Below are positions 34,008 through 41,320 of a stretch of 64,000 bases of DNA, piece by piece. Both the position numbers and the translations under genes were made by a program. A model generated the notes under the pieces. The model saw nothing but the letters and a program-made list of their open reading frames with translations. It was not told the origin of the DNA and made no database searches. How positions within the stretch are numbered: position 1 is the first letter of the stretch; every line of letters starts with the position of its first letter. The stretch is from Actinoplanes aureus (GTDB taxonomy: Bacteria > Actinomycetota > Actinomycetes > Mycobacteriales > Micromonosporaceae): NCBI RefSeq assembly GCF_015704865.1, contig NZ_JADQTO010000023.1:112553-176552 (forward strand), in the 5' to 3' direction.

Positions 34008-34945
34008 TGACTTCGTCACAGCCTCCGCTTCGTCTCGGCACGCGTGGTAGCGCTCTGGCGCTCACCCAGTCGCGGATGGTCGCCGACGAGCTGACCGCCG
34101 CCACCGGACGCCCGGTGGAGCTGGTGCGGATCGTCACGCCCGGCGACCAGTCCTCGGCGCCGGTCGTGGAGCTCGGCGTGGGCGTGTTCGTCTCCGCTCT
34201 GCGGGACGCCCTGCTCGCCGGTGAGATCGATTTCGCCGTGCACTCGTACAAGGACCTGCCCACCGCCGACCACCCGCGGTTGCACATCGCCGCCGTCCCG
34301 CGCCGCGAGGACCCGCGGGACGCCCTCATCGCCCGCGACGGACTGACCCTGGCGGAGCTCCCGCCCGGCTCGGTCATCGGTACCGGTGCGGTGCGCCGTA
34401 TCGCGCAACTGCTGGCCTTGGGCCTAGAGTTGCAGGTCACGCCGATTCGGGGGAACGTCGACTCGCGCATCGCCCGGGTACTCGGACCCGAGGCCGACCT
34501 CGATGCCGTCGTCATCGCCCGGGCCGGTGTGGCACGTCTCGGCCGGTCGGCGGAGATCACCGAGACGCTCGACCCGATGCTCATGCTGCCCGCCCCGGCT
34601 CAGGGTGCGCTGGCCGTGGAGTGCCGGGCCGACGACAGCGATCTGGTCGGGCTGCTGTCCGCACTCGACCACGCACCGACCCGCGCCGCCGTCATCGCGG
34701 AGCGGTCGATGCTTGCCACGCTCGAGGCCGGGTGCTCCGCCCCGGTCGCGGCACATGCCGAACTCGCCGAGGGCGAGAACGGTGACGAGATATACCTGCG
34801 CGGTGCGGTGATCAGCCCGGATGGGCTTCGAGCCATCCGACTGTCGCGTACCGGAACGCCCGCCGGCGCGGCGGAGATCGGCAAGGCACTCGCCACCGAT
34901 CTTCTCGACGCCGGAGCCGATACCCTGATGGGGAGCACAGAATGA
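34007..34945 (+). CDS. hemC: Hydroxymethylbilane synthase (porphobilinogen deaminase)
   Basis: Polymerises four porphobilinogens into hydroxymethylbilane. 312 residues: LRLGTRGSALALTQS at the start, DFAVHSYKDLPT with the catalytic Asp, IRGNVDSRIAR for substrate carboxylates and the dipyrromethane cofactor Cys243 in EAGCSAPVAAHA. The ATG shares one base with the hemA stop (TAATG), and the stop overlaps hemD by four bases. Confidence 0.96.
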   Translation: MTSSQPPLRLGTRGSALALTQSRMVADELTAATGRPVELVRIVTPGDQSSAPVVELGVGVFVSALRDALLAGEIDFAVHSYKDLPTADHPRLHIAAVPRREDPRDALIARDGLTLAELPPGSVIGTGAVRRIAQLLALGLELQVTPIRGNVDSRIARVLGPEADLDAVVIARAGVARLGRSAEITETLDPMLMLPAPAQGALAVECRADDSDLVGLLSALDHAPTRAAVIAERSMLATLEAGCSAPVAAHAELAEGENGDEIYLRGAVISPDGLRAIRLSRTGTPAGAAEIGKALATDLLDAGADTLMGSTE

Positions 34946-36528
34946 CCACCCGCACCGCCCGTAAGCCAGCCGGACGCATCGCGTTCATCGGCGCCGGACC
35001 CGGCGACCCGGAGTTGCTGACCCGCCGCGCGTACGCGGCGCTGACCGATGCCGACCAGGTGGTCTACGACCGCGGCGTGCCCGAGTCCCTGCTCAGCGCG
35101 ATCCGCTCCGCAGCCAAGGAGGACGCGCAGTTCAGCCCGGCCGAGGGTGCGCCCGGCGACGTCGCCAAGGTGCTGCTCTCCGCCGCGAAGTCCGGCCTGT
35201 CCGCCGTGCACCTGGTCGCCGGTGACCCGTTCGGCCACGACTCGGTGGTCAAGGAGGTGCAGGCGGTCGCGCGTACCGCGGTGCACTTCGAGGTGATCCC
35301 GGGTATCGGCCAGGCTGAAGGTGTCGCCGCGTATGCGGGTGTGCCGCTGCCGGGCGTACGCATCGCCGCCGACGTCGACGACATCACCACCCTGGACTTC
35401 GACGCGCTCGCCGCGGCGGCCCAGAAGGGCTCGTTCGCGGTCGCGGTCGACGCGGGTGACCTCGCCGCCGTCCGGGACGGCCTGCTGGCCGCCGGCGTCG
35501 AGCCGGGCGTGCCGGTCGGTGTGACCGGCGACGGCACCGGTGAGACGCAGTACACCACCACCTCGACCGTGGACAGCTTCGTCGCGGCGGCGCTCGGCTT
35601 CACCGGCCGGGTGGTCCTCACGGTCGGCTCGGACGTCGCGGAGCGCGACACCCTGAGCTGGTGGGAGAACCGGCCGCTGTACGGCTGGAAGGTGCTCGTC
35701 CCGCGTACCAAGGAGCAGGCCGGTGCGATGAGTGCCCGGTTGCGCGCCTACGGTGCGATCCCGTGCGAGGTGCCGACCATCGCGGTCGAGCCGCCGCGCA
35801 CCCCGGCCCAGATGGAGCGCGCGGTCAAGGGCCTGGTCGACGGCCGGTACGCCTGGGTGATCTTCACCTCGGTGAACGCGGTCCGCGCGGTCTGGGAGAA
35901 GTTCGCCGAGCACGGTCTCGACGCCCGCCACTTCGGCGGCGTGAAGATCGCCTGCATCGGCGAGGCCACCGCCGAGGCGGTTCGCGCGTTCGGCATCCAG
36001 CCCGAGCTGATCCCGTCCGGTGAGCAGTCCAGCGACGGCCTGCTGGCCGAGTTCTCGCCGCACGACGAGATCCTCGACCCGGTCGGCCGGGTGCTGCTGC
36101 CGCGCGCCGACATCGCGACCGAGACGCTGGCGGCCGGGCTCATCGAGCGCGGCTGGGAGGTCGACGACGTCACCGCGTACCGGACGGTGCGTGCTGCTCC
36201 GCCGCCCGCCGAGATCCGGGACGCGATCAAGTCGGGCGGGTTCGACGCGGTGCTCTTCACCTCGTCGTCGACGGTGCGGAACCTGGTCGGCATCGCCGGC
36301 AAGCCGCACGCCCGTACCGTGGTCGCGGTGATCGGCCCGAAGACGGCCGAGACGGCGGTCGAGTTCGGCCTCCGGGTCGACACCCAGCCGCAGGCGGCCT
36401 CGGTGCCCGACCTGGTCGAGGCGCTCGCCGAGTACGCGCTCGAGCTGCGCGAGAAGCTGGCCGCGATGCCCGCCAAGCAGCGCCGCGGCTCCAAGGTCCA
36501 GGGGCCGACCGCCCTCCGATTCCGCTGA
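34942..36528 (+). CDS. hemD: Uroporphyrinogen-III synthase fused to a divergent methyltransferase domain
   Basis: 528 residues. The N-terminal 250 resemble the SUMT (uroporphyrinogen-III C-methyltransferase) fold, starting RIAFIGAGPGDPELLTRRAY, but later SUMT motifs are altered: the GDPFVFGRG type loop reads GDPFGHDSVVKEV. The C-terminal 265 are uroporphyrinogen-III synthase (WKVLVPRTKEQAGAMSARLR, WVIFTSVNAVRAVWEKF, VLLPRADIATETLAAGL, VLFTSSSTVRNLVG). Such fusions are standard in actinobacteria (Rv0511 is alike). The synthase activity is secure; methylation toward sirohaem or cobalamin is doubtful. A strong terminator follows. Confidence 0.92.
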   Translation: MTTRTARKPAGRIAFIGAGPGDPELLTRRAYAALTDADQVVYDRGVPESLLSAIRSAAKEDAQFSPAEGAPGDVAKVLLSAAKSGLSAVHLVAGDPFGHDSVVKEVQAVARTAVHFEVIPGIGQAEGVAAYAGVPLPGVRIAADVDDITTLDFDALAAAAQKGSFAVAVDAGDLAAVRDGLLAAGVEPGVPVGVTGDGTGETQYTTTSTVDSFVAAALGFTGRVVLTVGSDVAERDTLSWWENRPLYGWKVLVPRTKEQAGAMSARLRAYGAIPCEVPTIAVEPPRTPAQMERAVKGLVDGRYAWVIFTSVNAVRAVWEKFAEHGLDARHFGGVKIACIGEATAEAVRAFGIQPELIPSGEQSSDGLLAEFSPHDEILDPVGRVLLPRADIATETLAAGLIERGWEVDDVTAYRTVRAAPPPAEIRDAIKSGGFDAVLFTSSSTVRNLVGIAGKPHARTVVAVIGPKTAETAVEFGLRVDTQPQAASVPDLVEALAEYALELREKLAAMPAKQRRGSKVQGPTALRFR

Positions 36529-36535
36529 TTCGATG

Positions 36536-36565
36536 AAAGGCGCGCCGGCTTGCCGGCGCGCTTTT
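36536..36565 (+). terminator. Strong terminator between hemD and hemB
   Basis: GCGCGCCGGC / GCCGGCGCGC with a TT loop, A residues before the stem and TTTT after it. It ends the rex-hemACD transcript 20 bases before hemB, which must rely on read-through or its own promoter. Confidence 0.9.
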
Positions 36566-36584
36566 CGGTTTTAGGGAGCGTCCG

Positions 36585-37565
36585 ATGTCCTTCCCCGACA
36601 TCCGTCCGCGCCGGCTGCGGCGCACCCCCGCGATCCGCCGCCTCGTCGAGGAAACCCGGATCGCCCCGTCCGAGCTGGTCCTGCCCCTGTTCCTGAAAGA
36701 GGGCCTGACCGAGCCGAAGCCGATCAGCTCGCTGCCCGGCGTCGTCCAGCACACCCGGGAGTCCCTGCGTAAGGCCGCGCACGACGCGGTCAGCGCCGGT
36801 GTCGGCGGCCTGATGCTGTTCGGCGTGCCGGAGAACGGCAACAAGGACGAGACCGGCTCTGCCGGACTCGACCCGGACGGCATCCTCAACGTCGGCCTGC
36901 GTGACCTGAAGGCCGAGGTCGGTGACGCCACGGTGATCATGGGCGACCTGTGCATCGACGAGTTCACCTCGCACGGGCACTGCGGGGTCCTGGCCGCGGA
37001 CGGATCCGTCGACAACGACGCCACGCTGGACATCTACGCCGAGATGGCGGTGGCGCAGGCCTCCGCCGGCGCGCACATGGTCGGACCGTCGGGGATGATG
37101 GACGGCCAGGTCGGTGTGGTCCGGCGCGCCCTCGACGAGGCCGGCTACCAGGACGTCTCGATCCTCGCGTACTCGGTGAAGTACGCGGGCGCCTTCTACG
37201 GGCCGTTCCGTGAGGCGGTCGAGTCCACCCTCAAGGGCGACCGGCGGCAGTACCAGCAGGACCCGCCGAACCTGCGGGACGCGCTGCGCGAGGTCGACCT
37301 GGACGTGGCCGAGGGCGCGGACATCGTCATGGTCAAGCCGGCGCTGCCGTACCTCGACGTGATCGCCGCGATCCGGGAGCGGGTCACCGTGCCGGTCGCC
37401 GCCTACCAGGTCTCCGGCGAGTACGCGATGGTGGAGGCGGCAGCGGCGAACGGCTGGATCGACCGGGAGCGGGTCATCCTCGAATCGCTCACCTCGATCA
37501 AGCGGGCCGGCGCCCAGATCACCCTGACCTACTGGGCCGCCGAAGTGGCTGAGCTGCTCGCCTAG
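36585..37565 (+). CDS. hemB: Delta-aminolevulinic acid dehydratase (porphobilinogen synthase)
   Basis: Condenses two 5-aminolevulinates to porphobilinogen. 326 residues with the Schiff-base lysines K199 (YSVKYAGAFYGPF) and K251 (MVKPALPYLD) and substrate segment AYQVSGEYAM. The metal site is mixed: C123, D125 and C133 in DLCIDEFTSHGHCG, neither the full CCC zinc type nor the DDD magnesium type. ATG 36585 follows GGGAGC. Its TAG shares the bases CTAG with the stop of the convergent GNAT gene. Confidence 0.95.
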   Translation: MSFPDIRPRRLRRTPAIRRLVEETRIAPSELVLPLFLKEGLTEPKPISSLPGVVQHTRESLRKAAHDAVSAGVGGLMLFGVPENGNKDETGSAGLDPDGILNVGLRDLKAEVGDATVIMGDLCIDEFTSHGHCGVLAADGSVDNDATLDIYAEMAVAQASAGAHMVGPSGMMDGQVGVVRRALDEAGYQDVSILAYSVKYAGAFYGPFREAVESTLKGDRRQYQQDPPNLRDALREVDLDVAEGADIVMVKPALPYLDVIAAIRERVTVPVAAYQVSGEYAMVEAAAANGWIDRERVILESLTSIKRAGAQITLTYWAAEVAELLA

Positions 37566-38581
37566 TCGCGGGGCTCGAGGCTTTGCACGAGCTGGGTGAC
37601 ATCGGCGATGTACTCGTACCAGTCGCGATCGGACTGGTAGCCCAGCTCGGCATTGACCTTGAGCATCGACTCGTTGTGCTGCGCGTTCCACGTCTGGACC
37701 TGGCGCAGGTCCGGCTCCGCGGATCGCAACTCGAAGAGCATCCGCGCCTTGATGGCCCGGTCGATGCCGTAACCCCGGTGCTCGCGCACGACGATCGTGT
37801 CGTACTGGTCGGCGCGCTCGGGATGCTGCGCCGGAACCACCACCTCGGTCAGCCCCGCCACCGTGCCGGTGTCCTCGTGCATGGCCAGCACGATGTACGG
37901 CTTCAGCCCGCGCTTGTGCAGCGTGTCCAGTGAGTCGCGCAGCCGCTGTGGGTCGGAGGAGCGGGGAGCCAGGTCGAGCTCGTCATCGTCGTGCTGGGCC
38001 TCCGCCTTGGCCTGCGCGTACGCCTCCAGGAGCCATTCCGGCGGGCCCCCGGGGTGATACTCGATCCGGTAGCCGGGGCTGATGCCGCTGGCCATCGAAC
38101 CCAGGGCCAGCCAGTCCACCGAGTCCAGATTGAGCACGGAGCGTGTCTCCACATACTCACGCTCGAAGCCGAGCGCCTCGTAGAACGCGATCGCCGAGGT
38201 GCCGCCGATCGCCTCGACCCCGATCGACGAGAAACCCTCGAGGTACGCCCGGCGGGCCGCCATCGCGACCAGTTGCCGCCCGAGCCCGCGGCGGCGTAGC
38301 TCCGGCCGGACCAGGATCTCCAGCACACCGATGTCACCGAGCAGCAGAATGTTGACGTGGGCGTAGATCTGGCCCTCGCCCTCGGGCACGCGGTCGTCCT
38401 CAGCGATCCAGGTGATCCGCCGCTCGCCCGGCATGGTCTCGGCCAGATAGTCCCGGACCTGCACATCTCGCCAGGGTGGATCGTCGGGAAGATCGGCGGC
38501 CATTACCGCGTTGACCATCTCCACGAGCGAGTGGATCTCGGCCGCGGACGCGGAGCGGGGATCCCATTCACGCACCCTCAC
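37562..38581 (-). CDS. Double GNAT-domain N-acetyltransferase
   Basis: 339 residues with two GNAT folds in tandem. The first (about 1-155) carries the acetyl-CoA pyrophosphate loop VRPELRRRGLGRQLVAMAA; the second (about 175-335) has the weaker VREHRGYGIDRAIKARMLF. MshD (mycothiol synthase) is also a double GNAT, but its specific motifs are not seen and this is not next to mycothiol genes, so I leave the function open. GTG 38581 is the probable start; GTG 38575 is an alternative. Confidence 0.83.
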   Translation of the reverse strand: MRVREWDPRSASAAEIHSLVEMVNAVMAADLPDDPPWRDVQVRDYLAETMPGERRITWIAEDDRVPEGEGQIYAHVNILLLGDIGVLEILVRPELRRRGLGRQLVAMAARRAYLEGFSSIGVEAIGGTSAIAFYEALGFEREYVETRSVLNLDSVDWLALGSMASGISPGYRIEYHPGGPPEWLLEAYAQAKAEAQHDDDELDLAPRSSDPQRLRDSLDTLHKRGLKPYIVLAMHEDTGTVAGLTEVVVPAQHPERADQYDTIVVREHRGYGIDRAIKARMLFELRSAEPDLRQVQTWNAQHNESMLKVNAELGYQSDRDWYEYIADVTQLVQSLEPRD

Positions 38582-38666
38582 CCGTACATCGTGCCGTTTG
38601 GGCGACCTTCAGGGAAGGGTTGACCACGCAAAAGTACGGGCATGCTCACCCTGCGTCGCGATGCCA

Positions 38667-40655
38667 TCAGGTGCGGCTTCGCAGTCCGTAGTCATTGGCC
38701 GTGTTGAAAACGTCCTGTGCGTACTGCCGGACGTCGTTGTAGGTCAGCACCGCCTCCCACCAGAGCTCGGGCTTGGACAGATCGCGCCCGCCCTGGCAGA
38801 GGTAGGTGGCCGCGGCCAGAGCGGCGTCGTCGATGTCGTTCGGGTTCTTCTGCCCGTCGTTGTCGGCGTCGATCCCGCTCGTCTGCCAGGTCGCCGGGAT
38901 GAACTGCATCGGCCCGACCGCACGGTCGAAGTTCACGTCCTTGTCGAGCGCGCCCCGATCGGTATCCCTGATCAACTGGCGTCCGCCCTGGCCGTCCAAC
39001 GGCAGCCCGTAGATCGTCGGCTGGGCCACACCGTCGAAGCCGAGCACCGCGCCCTCATGGCTGCCGTGCCCGGACTCGATCTTTCCGATCGCGGCCAGGG
39101 TGGTCCAGCTCAGATGACAGGACGGGGTCTGCTTCGCGGCGACCAGCTCGGCATATCCATACGCCTGGACGGCGACGACCGGGATGCTGACCCGCATGCC
39201 GACCTGCTGAGCCCACGTCGCCAGCGCGTCGGCCGGCCGGACGCCGGTCGCCGTGGGCTGGACGGTGGGCAGCCCGGTCGCACCCGGAGCCGGCGCGCTC
39301 GCTCCGGGTGGGAACGCCCCCGCCGACGCCGGCGGGCCGGACGGAACGGCCCAGCTGGAGCCCGGCGCGCCGGGTGCGCCGGGCACGCCGGGCGCACCGG
39401 ACTCGCCTGTGAAGGTCGGGGTGGCGCTCGGCGTGGGTGCCGCCTCCAGCGCACGGGGAACCAGGTAGGCGCCGGAGGTAGCGGCCAGCACCACCAAGGC
39501 GACGACCACGATGCCTGGCAGGATCACCCGGCCGGCGGGGCCTTTCGCCCAGGTCGCGGTGGTCCGCCCGGCTTGCCCGGCAGCAGCCACCGGGCGGAAG
39601 CGGCGCCCCGCCGATTTCGATGCGCCAGCGCCAGCGCCGACCGGCACCGGCTCGCCGGGCTTGGCGCCGTCACCGGCCGCGCCGTCACCGGCCGCGCCGT
39701 CACCGGCCTTCGCCGAGCTGCCCGCGGCGCCCGAGCCTGCCTTCTCCATCCCCGGGGTGACTGAGGCACTGTCTTTCACCGCTGCGGCTCCGCCAGCCCC
39801 GGATCCGGCCGGACCGCCGTCCTTGGTGGCATCCGCCTTCACCGAGCCCGGCGCCGCGCTGGTCTTGGCTGCGTCCGCCTGTTCCGAGCCTGTTGTCGCG
39901 CCCGCCTTTGCGGCGTCCGCCTGTTCCGAGCCTGTTGTCGCGCCTGCCCTTGCGGCGTCCGCCTTCTTCGAACCTGGCGCCGCACCCGCCCCAGCGGCGG
40001 CGTCGGCCTTTTCCGAGCTCGCTGGTGCCGCGCCGGCCTTAGTGGCGTCCGCGTTCTCCGACCCTGGCGCCGCGCCTGTCCTGGCGGCGTCCGGCCTTTC
40101 CCAGCCTGTCGCGGCGCCCGCCCCAGCGGCGTCGGCCTTCTCCGAGCTCGCTGGTGCCGCGCCGGCCTTAGCGGCGTCCGCGTTCGCCGACCCCGGCGCC
40201 GCGCCCGTCCTGGCGGCGTCCGGCATTCCCCAGCCTGTCGCCGCGCCCGCCGCAGCGACGCCGGCCCCTTCCGAGCCCGTCACCGCCGTGCCAGCCTCCC
40301 CACCGCCGGCAGCCTTGGCGAGGGCCACCCGGGCGGCCTCGGCAGTCCGAGCCAGCGCCGCCCAGGCGTCGCCCTTCTCGAAGTCAGCCTCCGCCCGGCC
40401 GCCCGGCTGCTCTTCGGCCGTCTCAGCCCGGCCGCCCAGCTGCTCCGCAGCCGTATCGGCCCGGCTGTCGGTCTGCGGCGTGCCGTCGGAACCCTCGCCG
40501 GGCCGAGTTGGGTCGGCCGGAGCAGCCGCCGAATCCGGCTTGTCCGAAGCGCCACCGCTCGGCGCCGCGCCGGAGCTCCCCAGCGGCCCGCTCTGATGCG
40601 GTGCCGCGGAGCGCAGCTCCGGGAGCTCTGCTGGGTTCTTCCGCGCCTCCGCCAC
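38667..40655 (-). CDS. Membrane-anchored lytic transglycosylase with Ala-rich repeats
   Basis: About 662 residues from GTG 40655, chosen because TAGGGT lies 7 bases upstream (leaderless). The first 370 residues are low-complexity, Ala/Gly/Pro-rich and presumed cytoplasmic, including ten or so 14-residue repeats (135-280). One membrane helix (377-399) follows a positive RRFR stretch. Outside lie a Pro-rich linker and a lytic murein transglycosylase domain with catalytic Glu527 in AAIGKIESGHG, then RAVGPMQFIPATW and LAAATYLCQGGRD. Similar catalytic domains cut glycan strands at growth and division sites. TTG 40715 and GTG 40682 are alternative starts. Confidence 0.85.
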   Translation of the reverse strand: MAEARKNPAELPELRSAAPHQSGPLGSSGAAPSGGASDKPDSAAAPADPTRPGEGSDGTPQTDSRADTAAEQLGGRAETAEEQPGGRAEADFEKGDAWAALARTAEAARVALAKAAGGGEAGTAVTGSEGAGVAAAGAATGWGMPDAARTGAAPGSANADAAKAGAAPASSEKADAAGAGAATGWERPDAARTGAAPGSENADATKAGAAPASSEKADAAAGAGAAPGSKKADAARAGATTGSEQADAAKAGATTGSEQADAAKTSAAPGSVKADATKDGGPAGSGAGGAAAVKDSASVTPGMEKAGSGAAGSSAKAGDGAAGDGAAGDGAKPGEPVPVGAGAGASKSAGRRFRPVAAAGQAGRTTATWAKGPAGRVILPGIVVVALVVLAATSGAYLVPRALEAAPTPSATPTFTGESGAPGVPGAPGAPGSSWAVPSGPPASAGAFPPGASAPAPGATGLPTVQPTATGVRPADALATWAQQVGMRVSIPVVAVQAYGYAELVAAKQTPSCHLSWTTLAAIGKIESGHGSHEGAVLGFDGVAQPTIYGLPLDGQGGRQLIRDTDRGALDKDVNFDRAVGPMQFIPATWQTSGIDADNDGQKNPNDIDDAALAAATYLCQGGRDLSKPELWWEAVLTYNDVRQYAQDVFNTANDYGLRSRT
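39816..40253 (-). repeat. Tandem 42-bp repeats coding a 14-residue unit
   Basis: About ten in-frame copies of a 42-base unit encode variants of ADAAxAGAAPGSxx inside the transglycosylase gene. Near 39880-39960 neighbouring copies are almost identical at DNA level, and a three-unit block of 42 residues is also duplicated. The array probably varies in length between strains. Confidence 0.85.
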
Positions 40656-40757
40656 GGGATCGACCCTACCCGTCGATGTCACTCCACGGGGACGTCGCTG
40701 CGACCCTGTGGACAACTACCGGTGCGCGGTTGGCCGCAGGGGCCCTACGCTGGTCGG

Positions 40758-40970
40758 ATGCCGCGCTATGAGTTCCGGTGCCGCGCCTGTGGCGCCACCT
40801 TCGAGGTCAGCCGTCCGATGCGTGAGGCCGCCGCCCCGGCCGCCTGTCCGCAGGGCCATGACGACACCGTCAAGCTGCTGTCCACAGTCGCCGTGACCGG
40901 TCGGAGCGGCGGCGCTCCGGCCGCCCCGGCCGGCGGTGGCGGCTGCTGTGGAGGCGCCTGCGGCTGCTGA
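40758..40970 (+). CDS. FmdB-family zinc ribbon protein
   Basis: 70 residues. The N-terminus MPRYEFRCRACGATFEVSRP is the FmdB zinc ribbon, with CxxC (8-11) and a second ligand set starting at Cys29 in ACPQGHDD. The C-terminus is Gly-rich and ends in a cysteine cluster (GGGGCCGGACGC). The function is unknown; an association with amidase/formamidase regulation is historical. ATG 40758 has TACGCT six bases upstream, a leaderless arrangement divergent from the transglycosylase gene. Confidence 0.88.
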   Translation: MPRYEFRCRACGATFEVSRPMREAAAPAACPQGHDDTVKLLSTVAVTGRSGGAPAAPAGGGGCCGGACGC

Positions 40971-40986
40971 CCAACCTGTCGCGCCA

Positions 40987-41012
40987 CGCGGCCGGCCCCC
41001 CTTCGGGCCGCG
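40987..41012 (+). terminator. Possible terminator after the FmdB gene
   Basis: CGCGGCC (40987-40993) and GGCCGCG (41006-41012) form a 7-bp stem; weaker pairing continues outward. No T run. Confidence 0.4.
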
Positions 41013-41320
41013 CGGCGACACGAGGCCGTCGACTTCGGGCGGTGAGGCGGTGCTAGCAGGGCGTGTCCTTTTCGGTGACTCGTACGGGTACACCCGAACG
41101 GCCGGACGGTTTTGGCCGAGCGCGGCGTTTCCCGCGTTCGATCTCTTTCGTTACGAGACGCGTAGTCCCGTATGCCGCCGTCGATGCCGCGATCACTTTG
41201 TCCTCCGTACGGGGTCGGCTGTGGCGGGAATTCGGTTACCGTCCGTTTCTACGATGGGCGGTGACACAGAGATACGGCAGCATGAGGCGCGACTTCCACA
41301 AAGGGGGCGGAGGTTCAACC
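41013..41320 (+). other. Upstream region of the cyclase/ATPase gene
   Basis: About 310 bases without a convincing gene, although the reading frame stays open upstream to 41063. A -10-like TACGAT lies at 41250-41255, which would give a leader of roughly 60 bases. I see no clear -35 or operator. Confidence 0.35.

Noticed and set aside
37562..38581. Double GNAT protein as mycothiol synthase MshD
   Set aside because: Two GNAT domains alone are not specific, and I see none of the MshD-typical segments or mycothiol neighbours.
39511..40596. Long open frame on the plus strand (361 codons, Ala/Pro/Ser-rich)
   Set aside because: It is the mirror of the repetitive Ala-rich part of the transglycosylase gene. 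It has no domain, no ribosome site, and composition expected from an antisense of GC-rich repeats.
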